In this document: in pieces, positions 51,774-61,960 of the stretch | Layout: the number at the start of each line of letters is the position of its first letter | Position numbering within the stretch: the first letter of the stretch is position 1 | Assembly (NCBI GenBank): GCA_008000375.1 | Contig: SMOI01000059.1 | Location: forward strand, 79,200 to 143,199 | Direction: 5' to 3' | Length of the DNA: 64,000 bases | Origin: Poteriospumella lacustris | Lineage: Eukaryota > Sar > Chrysophyceae > Chromulinales > Dinobryaceae | Position numbers and translations under genes: made by a program | The notes under the pieces: generated by a model | Database searches by the model: none | Seen by the model: the letters and a program-made list of their open reading frames with translations, nothing else | Told to the model about the DNA's origin: nothing

Positions 51774-53159
51774 CTATTGCGCGTGGGGGTGAAACGGGCG
51801 GCACCGGTGCACGCGGCGGCCGAGCGCCTGCGCCAAGAAGAACATCGGCAGCTGCTCGAAGACCTGCAGCTTCATGGCGACGCTGTCGGCGAACAGCGCC
51901 TGCACGTCCCACTTGTTCTCCGCCTCGAGGACGCGCTCGGCCTCGACGATGAACTGCGCCAGCGGCACGAGCAGGTGCGGCCGCAGCAGGACGAGCTGAA
52001 ACGGCTCCACCGGCGGCGTCGCGAGCACCGGAAACAGATACGGGAAGCCCTGGAAGTACCGACGATGGGAGCCGCCGCCGCCGTTGTCGTTGGCGGCGCC
52101 CTCGGCGGCGGCTGCGGCGGCTGCGGCGGCGGCGGCGGCGGCGGGGTGTTGGTAGTGCGCCAGGTACGAGGGGTGCTTCGCGTGGTGCGTGTGCGCGAAG
52201 ACGGGCGCGTTGAGCGACTCGGTCATCGCCGCGGAGGAGACCCAGCCCAGGGCGCGCAGCAGCCCCATCCAGGCCTTGACGCCGCGCTGGCCCAGCGACT
52301 GGCGCAGCGACACCAACAGCGACACGCTCGACGCGTCGTCTGGCGATGAGGTCAGCGGAATCACGTCGCAGCGCGGCTGTTCGGACGCGTCGCGCGACGC
52401 GGCGTCGCCGGCCACGGCGTCGAGGTGATGCAGCAGCCGGGCCATCGTCTGCGCCGTGACGGTCGGCGCGCTGAGCGTCGTGGGTCGGTACGCGGCGGAG
52501 GCGACGCTGCCGAAGAGGACGAACTCCGGCGACGGCGGCGGCGCCACCGGCGCCTTCGTCGTCTGCTGCGCGTGGGCGCCACCAGTGGACGCGGCGGTGC
52601 CGTTGGCGCTGATCTCGTCGTCGGACGCGTCGGACGCGTCGTTGGACGATGGCGGCGGCGGCGCCGTCAGTGTCGCGTACAGCGGCGACGCCGGGTCCCT
52701 CGCGTGCTGCAGAATCGTGTGGTAGACGGCTGTGATCGACCGCAGCGACGGTGTCACGGGCGGCACGGCCTCGGAGTCTGCGGCCGCTTGTTGCGGCGGC
52801 GGCGGCGGAGGCGGCGGGGAGGCGGTGGCCGAGGCGTTGACCGGCAGCAGAACGAGGAACGACGCGTCTGCCGAGCCACCCGTCGCATTGAAGTGGCGAA
52901 GGCTGCGCGCGGAGCTCAAGGACACAGCGTCGGGCCGCGAGTACTCTCGCAGCGTGTCGAACAACACGATCTGGCACTTCAGTCGGCGGTCCGTCGTGTG
53001 CAGGTGCTTCGCAATGGCCGCGTCGCTGGCGATCGCGTCGAGCACGTCGACATACGAGCGGTTTGGTGATCCACGGAGGTAACGGGCAGGTGCAACGAGC
53101 ACCAGATAAATGAGAAAGGTCGCAATCGACAGGGGGGCGAACGTGGGCGAAGGTTTCAT
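51774..53159 (-). CDS. Unknown type II membrane protein with low-complexity inserts
   Basis: 461 aa from ATG 53159 (the open frame extends to a TTG at 53204). An N-terminal anchor (PLSIATFLIYLVLVAPARYL) precedes conserved-looking segments: SYVDVLDAIASDAAIAKHLH, LKCQIVLFDTLREYS, MTESLNAPVFAHTHHAKHP, FQLVLLRPHLLVPLAQFIVE. These are separated by polyproline, Ser/Asp and a 14-alanine run. The layout suggests a luminal Golgi enzyme, and the neighbours are glycosyltransferases, but I see no DXD or family motif. Confidence 0.65.
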   Translation of the reverse strand: MKPSPTFAPLSIATFLIYLVLVAPARYLRGSPNRSYVDVLDAIASDAAIAKHLHTTDRRLKCQIVLFDTLREYSRPDAVSLSSARSLRHFNATGGSADASFLVLLPVNASATASPPPPPPPPQQAAADSEAVPPVTPSLRSITAVYHTILQHARDPASPLYATLTAPPPPSSNDASDASDDEISANGTAASTGGAHAQQTTKAPVAPPPSPEFVLFGSVASAAYRPTTLSAPTVTAQTMARLLHHLDAVAGDAASRDASEQPRCDVIPLTSSPDDASSVSLLVSLRQSLGQRGVKAWMGLLRALGWVSSAAMTESLNAPVFAHTHHAKHPSYLAHYQHPAAAAAAAAAAAAAEGAANDNGGGGSHRRYFQGFPYLFPVLATPPVEPFQLVLLRPHLLVPLAQFIVEAERVLEAENKWDVQALFADSVAMKLQVFEQLPMFFLAQALGRRVHRCRPFHPHAQ

Positions 53160-53729
53160 ACTGCTGCCGCCACGAATCGCATGTAAACAGGGAGTCACCG
53201 ACAATAACAGACACGATCAGGGTGAGGTGCAAGAGACAATTTCAAACTGCCGTCCCGGGGGCGGTAACTCGCGCGGCCGTCGGAGTGTCTCACGGTCGTT
53301 CGCGGCGCTCAGAGCTGCGGCTACGGTCGCTACTATTTCGCTGAAGCCTCAGATCTTATTCCGAGTGAGTGAGAGGTTGTGGTTGGGCTCCGACTACCGA
53401 CGTCCGGTTTCGCGATGTGATTTCGTCGATGCGGCGAGCGACAAAAAGTGCCGCCACCGACGACGGCGCCGCACCAAAATCTGTTGGCATTCGCCGCCAT
53501 CTTTGACGACTACCCAAAATGTGAACCCAAACTTGCCGACGGCTAAGAAGTCGGTCGGTGCTTCGGTGCTTCGGTGCTTCGGTGCTGTTGAGCTGTTGAA
53601 CCTTGGTCTTCATGCAAAGTCCACCGTTGTTGAACGCCCATCCTCTCTCACCGTCCAAATTAAGTCTCAGATTAATTAATACTACAACGCTACAACACCT
53701 TCGAAAAGAGAAAAAAGTGGAAAAAGAAT
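53160..53729. other. Intergenic with short tandem repeat
   Basis: ggtgcttc occurs four times at 53560-53585. No gene recognised. T-runs just before 53730 on the minus strand serve the tRNA as Pol III terminator. Confidence 0.4.
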
Positions 53730-53800
53730 TGCATCGGCCGGGAATCGAACCCGGGGCCCCTGCATGGCAAGCAGAGATTTTACCACTAAACCACCGATAC
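53730..53800 (-). tRNA. tRNA-Gly (GCC), copy 1
   Basis: 71 nt without encoded CCA. Sense strand starts gtatcggtggtttagtgg, anticodon loop TTGCCAT (anticodon GCC at 53768-53766), T-arm GGTTCGATTCC, acceptor stem closed by ...CCGATGC with one G-U pair and discriminator A. Followed by TTTTT on the minus strand. No intron. Confidence 0.96.
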
Positions 53801-54010
53801 GTTCTGATCGCCGAAAGCAGCCAGGCAATAGCATTGCCCGGCCTAGTTTAAACGGATATCCGCTATAGAAGAGCTGAATGAAGCCTCACTTCGAACTACT
53901 TCCAAAGCTATGTACAGTGCGCCCTGTCAGTTCTCAGTTCAGGACGATTTTTTCAGGACCATCTCCATGCTGATTTGGCTGAAGATACGTACAAAGCCTA
54001 ATTAGCCGAT

Positions 54011-54047
54011 GTATGGAAAAGACGGCTAATTAAAGTCTCTTCCATAC
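54011..54047. repeat. Palindrome
   Basis: gtatggaaaagac and gtctcttccatac form a 13-bp near-perfect stem around an 11-nt AT-rich loop, inside the TIR element. Confidence 0.6.
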
Positions 54048-54245
54048 AACGAACCGTTTCAAATTTGCGCCGACTCGCGACGATGATGACCAGTGATCTC
54101 GAATGCAGGAAATGGATACCTATCGGGTATCCGTACCGCGTACTAGCACAAGGACATTGTCCCAATACCGGGACGCAGCACCAACAGACATCAGACGAGA
54201 TCTCTCACATCAAGCTATGCGTCTTCCTTCAGCCACTATACTATC

Positions 54246-54342
54246 TTTGAGGACCACCAGTCCACCATCCAGCTTATCAAAACCAACACCTCCCAAGCAC
54301 TCAACTGAACATGTCAACATTCGCTATTTTTTCATATTCGAC
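54246..54342 (+). mobile_element. Ty1/copia RNase H fragment, plus copy
   Basis: Encodes FEDHQSTIQLIKTN, then after a one-base frameshift PKHSTEHVNIRYFFI. This is the copia RNase H motif (EDNQSAI...H.RTKHIDIRYHF). It forms a head-to-head pair with the next fragment, meeting at a CG run at 54348-54361. Confidence 0.75.
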
Positions 54343-54361
54343 AAAGTCAACGCGCGCGCGC

Positions 54362-54500
54362 GGATATGAAATAATATCGTATGTTGATATGCTTGGTTGA
54401 GTGCTTGGGATTCTCGTTGGTCTTCATAAGCTGGATGGTTGACTGGTTGTCCTCAAAGATAGTTGCTGGCTTCGGTCGGGACACGTAGCATTTCACTGAG
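54362..54500 (-). mobile_element. Ty1/copia RNase H fragment, minus copy
   Basis: Reads PATIFEDNQSTIQLMKTNEN then PKHSTKHINIRYYFIS, in frame, the diagnostic C-terminal RNase H motif of copia Pol. No integrase, RT or LTR nearby, so it is a fragment. Confidence 0.82.
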
Positions 54501-54568
54501 AGATTGCTCTTCTGTAGCCGTGAATGTTGCGAAGACAGCGTTGAAGTTGCTGGATCCGACTCGATGTC

Positions 54569-54638
54569 TGTACACTGTACACTGTACACTGTACACTGTA
54601 CACTGTACACTGTACACTGTACACTGTACACTGTACAC
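54569..54638. repeat. (TGTACAC)10 satellite
   Basis: Seventy bases of a 7-bp unit containing the palindrome TGTACA, almost perfect. Confidence 0.95.
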
Positions 54639-55039
54639 CGTGAGGAAGCTGAGGACTCGACCCCTGCGATGGTCGTAATTCATTCTGTGTGTGCCTTTGC
54701 TTCGCAGGTTCTTCACGGCTTTGAATCGCTGGGCCAGCGTCGTACTGGGCCTTGACAGTTACTTGGATCTCGACGCGAAGACCCGCAGCTGTCACTTGCT
54801 CCGACCGATCGAGGTGACAGAAGACGTCAGACGCGTGGTCCACAGTGCTGGAACTCGGCGGTGCTGGTCGTCGCCGGCGTCCACGGCGCTGTCCCTGTGT
54901 GCCCCGCACTGTCTGCGTAGCTGCGCGTGTACGAACCGCTCGGTGACGCCGCGTTGGTGAGCACAGGGCACGGTGCGACGACCGATCGATGGGCGGCGGT
55001 GTCGGCGTCTTCGACGAGTGACGGGCCCGCGATCTCGGC

Positions 55040-55330
55040 AGGGTTCACGAAATACGTGTGCGTTGCTGTCGAACGGTGCGGTGCAGTGCTGGGGCCGCAG
55101 TACCTGTGGCCAGCTTGGCGATGGTGCAGCTGCAGTCCGCAGCGCGTCCCCCACGCGCGTGTCCAACGACGAGCGGACCGTTTCGTTTCGTTGGCGTTCG
55201 CCCTGGCCCGTGAGAGTCACTCACAGAGGAGGCTGGTGCGTGAATCCGTTCGTAGCCGACTGTTGGTCCAGATATGGGTGGCCCAGCGTGGCGACAATGG
55301 GCCGCGTCGCGGGGTGGGAACACGTCTGGC
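55040..55330 (+). pseudogene. RCC1/BNR-like repeat relic
   Basis: One unit reads CALLSNGAVQCWGRSTCGQL then GDGAA, a clear RCC1-type blade. A second degenerate unit (DCWSRYG, then AQRGDNG in another frame) follows about 180 nt later, showing frameshift decay. No start, no full domain. Confidence 0.55.
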
Positions 55331-56499
55331 GCTGTATCCAACGCACAACCACTTCGGTCGTCGTTCGTGTTCTGCTTGGCGATGACGCTGCAGCGGGAGG
55401 CTCTGCAGCGTATTGTCTGGTTCATTGCCGATGACGCGGTTGGCGTTTGCGATGAAGGGGAAGGGCGAGCCGGTGGACACACTGGCGTTGGCAGCGGCCC
55501 GGTGCTGGTGCTGGTGCTGGCGGTGGATGCGACGGCTGTGTCGATGGTTGAGGCCGCCCGCTTCGTCGTCGTTTGACCGGCCGACAAAGACGACGAGACG
55601 CAGCCACGCGTTGTGCCTCTAAGCACTGGTGATTATAGTTGGAATGGCAGCTGGCGGCCGACTATCGCACTGGCCATTCTCATTCGATGTTACGTGCTGT
55701 CATCTCACTTCTCTGCTGTTCCAAGAAGCAAACATGCCTACCAGTTGTTCTATGTCATGTACCGCATCGAAGGAAATGGGAACGGCGCTCTTCTGACTGT
55801 TCTTGCGAAAGTTCTGGCCGATTTCCGGCACAAAAATTTGCGCAATCCCCAAAATCGACTCGTGTTTCCAATGTTTCTCACTGGGAGCGACGTAGAAAAA
55901 CGCAGAATTCATTATCGTTAACTTTGCTATTGTTGGGCTACCTGTAGATGTGTTTTTCTAACATTTTCTGACGTAATTGGCAGTTTTCCAATGGAGTGAC
56001 GGAAGAGATGTCCACGGACATTGCTGTCTTCAGCTCAGTGTTTCCTGCTCAAGATTGATCAATACTCAAAGAATTATTGTAAGAATATTAAAACAAAGCG
56101 TATTGAAGTATTCTTATGACCAATTTACGCTTACTAACATGAAATTGGGCAGACTCAAGGGCGAAAACGACGTGAAAAAGTGCAAGACTTGTGTCGCACT
56201 TCATTTTGTTGGTGTTGTCAACACTTACCATAACGTATTTCACGGAAACTATGCCCATATGGCCCTTTAACACACTTTAATAAAGCGTACACAATTGAAG
56301 TTGGTTGATAAAAAGTAGAAATGATGATGCACGACCGACTTTTCTGTTCAGGCAAACGCGACGGAAGTGCTCGGACCAAACTTTCAACCCTTCATTAACA
56401 GTCATTTTCAAAACTGTTGCTTAATATAGATGTTTCTGCGATTCAGGACGTATTCGCTGTGCAGGACGTTTTTTCTCAGGTCACTGGCGTAATGTTGAC
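55331..56499. other. Interior of the TIR element, no gene recognised
   Basis: AT-rich toward the right end. Short open frames lack any family signature. Confidence 0.4.
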
Positions 56500-56527
56500 C
56501 GTCCTGAACTGAGAGGAGGGTGCACTG

Positions 56528-57368
56528 TAATGCCGACTTCTCCCCTTCCGACAGCTATACCGCTATACCGGTGTACTAGTATGGCATGTTATGCCACACA
56601 GACGACTTCTCCCCTTCCGACAGCTTTACCCCGGTGTAGTACTATGCACAGAGACGACCACCACGACCGACAGTCAGAGCCGCCACTTTGACGATTGGAT
56701 AGCACCTGGAACTACAACGTCGGGGCATAAGGGTTGAACCATATTGTTGCATATGCTGCTTCGGCCTAGACGACAGGGACGTGGGGCCAACAGGGGCGCC
56801 TCTGAGGGAATGGGCGACGATACGAAATGTCAGCCGAGGTGGCGTGAGGGGAACATACTGTACGAGTGAAAGCTCTCACAGCGACAAAGCTTTCCCTCTC
56901 CACCGTGACTCAGCATCGATCGGCCTTTGCCTCTGCAGAGTCGTAAAGACTTGATCGAAGTGATAGCCCTCGCCATCGTCGTTACCTATTTGCTGGATAC
57001 GGGTGCAAGAAGAACTCATCTTTGCCCGCTTCCACCAAACGGCGACGATTCAACAAATCGGTAGATGGCTTCCTGCTCGGCAATTGCGACGCGATGGCAT
57101 GGCATTTGACCGATGCCCTCCGATGGGCGGAGAATGCGCGTCGGCACCGTGCTCTCGCCTGGGTGCCGGCACCACACAGCCTCAACAAAGCCAACCCCAG
57201 AGGTTGGGTCATCGTTAGGGACCCAACCGAAGCTGTAAAGATGTCAACACATCAACATAGTCTTAACATGTTTCTGCGAGATGATGAGCTTAGACGATAT
57301 TACACAGGGAGCGCGTCGTCTCCGGCGGCGACATCGGACACTGGCACTCCCGCCAGTGTCGAATTCCC
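56528..57368. other. Spacer with an unassigned open frame
   Basis: Tandem duplication cgacttctccccttccgacagct at 56533 and 56592. A plus-strand frame to 57372 (basic STKRRRFNKS, then DAMAWHLTDALRWAENARR) has no ATG and no recognised domain; it may be a gene fragment. Confidence 0.35.
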
Positions 57369-58826
57369 TTAAACAGCCCCATTCACAGTGGCCATTCCAT
57401 GCAGGGCTTCCTGGCATAGCTTCCAAATGGGTTGCCTCTTCGCCTCCGAGGCAGACGTCGCTACCAAACTCTCCAGCGAACAAGGATAAATGAAGTTCGG
57501 TGCGCTGTTTTCAACGCCATCGAAGGCCAACCAGCATCGTTCGACCAAATGCAAAACGCCATACAGAACATCAAATTGTCGAAAATCTTGCCCTTCGCGT
57601 CTTTCAGCGCCCTTCGTGTCTTTCTTCCACGCCTCTTCTACCTCCGCATACTTAATGGGAAGCAAGCGGGTCTCCCAGGGTGTCGTGCAGATGGCCTGCA
57701 CGATATCTGCTGCCGACTTGTCACCGTCACCGCCGAACATGTCGTCCAAGAGGCTCTGATTGGCGTCCCACAAGAGCTTCAACACAATTTACCTCAGCCT
57801 GTCAAGGTCAGGATACAACAACCATGGTGATACTGCACTATCGACGCTACCACTGCTTCGAACCTCATCAAGGAACCGTTGGACTCTGCGGGGGTTGCAT
57901 CCGGTCCGATATGCCACCAGCCGCAAATACGGGCGTCTGTCATCGGAACATTCCATGTGTAACACGGACGCAAGGGCCTCCAAGTCGACAGGTGCAATGG
58001 AGGAAACCTTGAACTTTGTGCAGTTCAAATTGGGCACTCCCCACTCCAACAACCGAAATTCTTCTCTAGCCAGAGGTGTGGCGTTGGCAGAGATCAGATT
58101 CTCCATCATCGCCGACGACCCGCACAACATGACGGATATGCTTCCAGTTCTTTGCGCCCCGATGGCGCAGAGTTCGCCGAGCGTGCTGATCAAAGTTTGC
58201 GGCTGCAGGGTGCAGCGATACAGTTGATCCAGATCGTCTACGAGAAGCAGCAGCCGCAGCCCCGACCACTGAAGAGCTTCCAACAGGCGGTACACCAGTG
58301 GGAGTGGGTTCTCAGGATCCGAAGCAACGACATGGACGCCGAATTTCCTCACCTCTCGACACAACGTGGCTGAGAGCGACTCGTTTCGAAGAATAGAGTC
58401 GTCGCTACCGACACCGGTGAAGTCGACGTAGACGACAATGACGTTGGCCACAATTTTGTTCGCCAAATGCATGAAATTGAGGAGGCACTCCGTCTTTCCA
58501 ATCCCCTTTGCCCCCAACAGCGTTGAGCAGCACGTACCAGACTGGATCACGAACATGCCCCTGCTCAACGCATCTGCATGCCCCAGCAGTACGGAAATGA
58601 TTTGACGATGCGTCTTCGTGTCGAACATAATCGTGTTTCGCCCGGGGACCATTTTCCCAAAATAATCTACGTTAGACTCAGTGACCTCTTGTGATGGACC
58701 TTTGCTTTGGACAGCTGATGCTAGCGGTTCCTCAAGATTCAAAACGGCAACCGGCGATAAACTGTGAGGAGGAGCACTTGAGCTCCGGGTATCTGCTTCG
58801 TGTTGTTCACCATCCAAGGACAGCAT
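57369..58826 (-). pseudogene. P-loop (STAND/AAA-like) ATPase ORF with one in-frame TAA
   Basis: From ATG 58826 the frame encodes 345 aa to TAA at 57789-57791, then continues in the same frame for another 140 codons to 57369. Walker A GAKGIGKT at 105-112, Walker B LRLLLLVDDLDQLY near 190-203, sensor-like SVMLCGSS, then a winged-helix-like region. The architecture (short variable head, P-loop ATPase, variable tail) recalls Crinkler/RHS-type and STAND proteins, but no C-terminal nuclease is seen. AGGTAAAT around the stop could instead be a splice donor, so a functional spliced gene is possible. Confidence 0.6.
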
Positions 58827-59359
58827 TTTTGATATATCCACCAAATAAATGCCTCACACCTGTTGCGCGTAGCTTTTCTTGTGGAGACGCATACAATACA
58901 GATCACATAGTCGCATACAATACAGATCCCCTCGGCTGCTTGGCACCGTCGAAGGGAAGTAGAGAGAGTACATACAGCTGGAGAGATAGAAGAAGAGAGT
59001 TCAAGGCTCACCGCTTGGAATGTACATGGTACAGCCGCCAAGTGAATATGAAACGGTACAGTATCGGCTGCAGTGAGGGGATACGGGATGATACGGGATA
59101 CATACAAAAGGCCGTCGCCGGATACACCGTGTACAACGTCAGGATATGCGTCCACGTCGCGTATTTGTGAAACTATAGTTATTCAGGCTGCCGTCTAACA
59201 TGGTGTTAGTCACTGGATCAACTCAGGTATAGCATATGCGCTGGCGACGACCGAAGAAATCGACACGTTGATTACAGGTTTTACGGCGGCTCTTCCCGTG
59301 AAGCGATGACTGTCGGTCAGTCAGAGGGAGACTGATGAAGAAAAAAGTAGAAAAAGAAT
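58827..59359. other. Intergenic with short direct repeat
   Basis: cgcatacaatacagatc occurs at 58889 and 58911. No gene recognised. Confidence 0.45.
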
Positions 59360-59430
59360 TGCATCGGCCGGGAATCGAACCCGGGGCCCCTGCATGGCAA
59401 GCAGAGATTTTACCACTAAACCACCGATAC
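59360..59430 (-). tRNA. tRNA-Gly (GCC), copy 2
   Basis: Identical to the 53.7-kb copy over 71 nt (anticodon at 59398-59396). The flanks are also related: aaaaagaatt downstream and gttatgacggccgaagg upstream against gttctgatcgccgaaag, so a tRNA-containing block was duplicated. Confidence 0.96.
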
Positions 59431-59752
59431 GTTATGACGGCCGAAGGCACAGGTCAATATGGACTCCATTGACAAGTGTAGCAAGTGAACAGTATTGGTG
59501 CACTGAATCAATTACCTATCGCTGTAGTGAAGTGACCAATCGGTGAGTCTCGTTTCGTATTCATCGCTGCAGAAGGACGCACAAGGCGTCCAGCGTCAGG
59601 TGCGGCGTGTGTCCGCTCTGCGCTCGGCGCAGTGGGAGGTGACGCGATGACGATGACCGTCGCCCATCCGGCGGCGGCGGCCGAGACCATCGCGGCTCAG
59701 GTCACAATCGAAAGAATCCTCCTCGCTTGAACTGACGGCCTTTGTGAGAGCG
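59431..59752. other. Promoter region of the downstream glycosyltransferase
   Basis: No gene recognised. Confidence 0.4.
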
Positions 59753-61390
59753 ATGCTTGATGGCGACGTTTGGCGATGCGGATGGCTGTGGCTGTGGTTG
59801 CTGCTGTCGATTGGCTGCTGGCTGACGAACCAGTCCTGCCAGGCGCAACCAACGACGCTGACGTGGAACGAGGAACACGCCCACTGCTCGCTGACCTTGC
59901 CGGGCCACCATCACCTCTCAACGCATCGGTTCTCGAAAGGCGGCGGCTCATGGCACGTGAAGGCGCCCAGCAGCAACTACAGCTCGCCGCACGGGCGATG
60001 CACCCCGCATCCCTATTTCACCTACTTCCAGCGCATTCTGCATCATTTGGACACGAGCAGCAGTGCGGCAAGCGATACGCATGCCGCGTGGTACCGCGGG
60101 GTGGCACAGGAGGTGCTGCAGCTGTACGCGCAGCTGCCTCAGCGCCGCAGCCCCACCGTGCTCTCCGCCGACTACCTGCAGCGCCACTTCCCGCGCTACA
60201 GTGAGCTGCACGCGTCAAACCCCGCGGCATATCCCACGACCTACGTCGAGGTTCAGCCCTTCGTCTTCGGGCTGCCCGTCGAGAACTTCCGCGTCGCCGT
60301 CGCGCCGAAGGACAAGCCCTTCGGCCGCGTCGTGCCCGGCGCCCGCGACACGTACTTCAGCCTGATGGAGGAGGCGCTGTACGCCGACGACCTGGCGCGG
60401 TCGCAGTTCGTCCTCACGTGGAAGAAGGCGGGCTGGGACTGTCTGCGCCACTACGAGATCCTCGCGCAGGGCGCGCTGCCGCTGTTCACCGACATCGCCG
60501 ACGCGCCGCGCGAGGTGCTCACGGTCCACCCGAAGGCGCTGTACCAGCGACTGTTGCAGACGCCGGGCCTGACCGTGTCGCTGACGCTGACGAAGCAGCA
60601 GGGCGTGCATCGCTCCTTCGCCGTGCGCGAGCTGTCGTACCGCCCGCCCGCCGCGGCCGCCGCCGGCGTCAACCAGTCGCAGTTCCTGTTCCACCTCAGC
60701 GAGGCGCTGCTCGTCTACGCGCACCAGACGATGACCACCGCCGCCTACGCGCGCAGCTTCCTCGCGACCATCCGCCGCAACACGCAGCGCTGGTACCCGA
60801 CGCAGCGCCTGGCGGAGGACTGGCCGCGGTCGGTGCTGTACCTGACGCACAAGAACTCGTGGGACATGGACCAGGGCGACTACGGCACCGACTTCCTGCT
60901 GCACGGGCTGCTCTCGCTGCTGGGCGAGTTCCGTGCCGAGCGCCGCGCGGGCGGCGGCTACCGCCAGCTGCGCGGCGTCCTCGACTTCCCCAGCCGCGAC
61001 TGCCTGTACAAGCGCGACGCGCACTGGCAGCAGGCGACGTTCTACCGGCAGCGCGCGCAGCAGTACGGCATGGGCTACTCGTACGGCCTGCACCGCGAGG
61101 CCCTGGCGCACGAGCTCGTGCGCAACCTGTCGCAGGTGGGCGAGCTGCTGCGGCTGCCGGCCGCCGAGTCCTTCGACCTCGTCGTGCTGGGCTCGGTGCA
61201 CCGCGAGGGGTGGATGTCGCAGCTGCACCTCTGGGACGACGTCTGCCGCCACGTCTCGCGCAGCCGCGTCGCGCTGCTCGACGCCGACGACTCGCCGCTG
61301 CAGAAGTTTCGCCTCGCGAAGTTTTTGCCCTGCGCCGCGCACGTCTTCGCGCGAGAGGGCTACGTCGTCGGCGTCTCGGACGCCAAGTAG
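59753..61390 (+). CDS. Exostosin-like glycosyltransferase of the WDCLRHYE type
   Basis: 545 aa from ATG 59753 (the open frame starts at a GTG). Signal peptide/anchor LWLWLLLSIGCWLTNQSCQA. The middle carries YFSLMEEALYADDLARSQFV and KKAGWDCLRHYEILAQGALP, a motif I associate with exostosin-related and nucleotide-sugar-dependent proteins of protists and large DNA viruses. The C-terminal half has a second Rossmann-like part (ESFDLVVLGSVHREGWMSQL, SRVALLDADDSPLQ). N-glycosylation sites are present. Predicted Golgi/secretory; donor and acceptor unknown. Confidence 0.75.
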   Translation: MLDGDVWRCGWLWLWLLLSIGCWLTNQSCQAQPTTLTWNEEHAHCSLTLPGHHHLSTHRFSKGGGSWHVKAPSSNYSSPHGRCTPHPYFTYFQRILHHLDTSSSAASDTHAAWYRGVAQEVLQLYAQLPQRRSPTVLSADYLQRHFPRYSELHASNPAAYPTTYVEVQPFVFGLPVENFRVAVAPKDKPFGRVVPGARDTYFSLMEEALYADDLARSQFVLTWKKAGWDCLRHYEILAQGALPLFTDIADAPREVLTVHPKALYQRLLQTPGLTVSLTLTKQQGVHRSFAVRELSYRPPAAAAAGVNQSQFLFHLSEALLVYAHQTMTTAAYARSFLATIRRNTQRWYPTQRLAEDWPRSVLYLTHKNSWDMDQGDYGTDFLLHGLLSLLGEFRAERRAGGGYRQLRGVLDFPSRDCLYKRDAHWQQATFYRQRAQQYGMGYSYGLHREALAHELVRNLSQVGELLRLPAAESFDLVVLGSVHREGWMSQLHLWDDVCRHVSRSRVALLDADDSPLQKFRLAKFLPCAAHVFAREGYVVGVSDAK

Positions 61391-61393
61391 CCG

Positions 61394-61460
61394 CCGGGGC
61401 CGGGGCCGGGGCCGGGGCCGGGCTCTCTCCCCTCTCTCTCCCCCCTCTCTCTCTCTCTGT
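61394..61460. repeat. GGGGCC and CT-rich simple repeats
   Basis: Four (GGGGCC) units followed by a CT-rich run just after the glycosyltransferase stop. Hexanucleotide GGGGCC can form G-quadruplexes. Confidence 0.85.
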
Positions 61461-61559
61461 AGAAGTGGTAGCGGTGGCGGACGAGTCGTCTCGTCTCGAC
61501 TGCAGGCGGCGGTTCTACGGGGCGCCCCGCGACTGTGGAAGCGCTGGTCATTGCAACAC

Positions 61560-61960
61560 GCTGCTTAATTACACTGCGACCCCCTCGTTTCTCTCGTGTC
61601 TCTCGTGGCACGACGACGCCGTGCGCCCACAGGGACTCCCACACGAGCTTCGCATGGACTGCCGCCGCACCGGCGTGGTCCGCGTGCAGCAGCGACAGCT
61701 GCTCGGCCACGGCCAAGCGCACCTCGGGACGTGCGTCGTTGCCGAACAGGCGCCAAGATCGGTCGGGTGCACGAACGACACGTCGCCGTTCCCGTCGAAC
61801 CGACTGAGGCCGCGGTCGGCGCAGCTGCGCAGGTCGGACAGAGCGAGGCCCGCGGCGAGGAACGGCTGGCGGGGCAGCTGTATCGCCTCTGGATGCGCTC
61901 CGTGAACCGACGCTAGAGCGTCATGACGCGGCCGATGTCTCCGACGGGGACGTGGCGCAG
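61560..61960 (-). pseudogene. Decayed coding region, HEAT-like fragment
   Basis: Coding-like peptides alternate between frames: SDLRSCADRGLSRFDGNGDV in one, then WRLFGNDARPEVRLAVAEQL in another. The latter resembles a HEAT/ARM helix pair. No continuous frame exists. Confidence 0.35.

Larger units (their letters stand above)
53915..56527. mobile_element. TIR-bounded element, 2.6 kb, flanked by TA
   Basis: Left end TA-CAGTGCGCCCT...CTCAGTTCAGGACG (from 53915) is matched by the reverse complement at the right end, ...CGTCCTGAACTGAG then GGGTGCACTG-TA (to 56527). TIRs of about 28 bp starting CAGTG and flanked by a TA duplication are typical of Tc1/mariner/pogo transposons. No transposase ORF remains inside; the interior holds copia debris, a satellite and an RCC1-like relic. 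Either a non-autonomous composite or two facing single copies. Confidence 0.6.
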
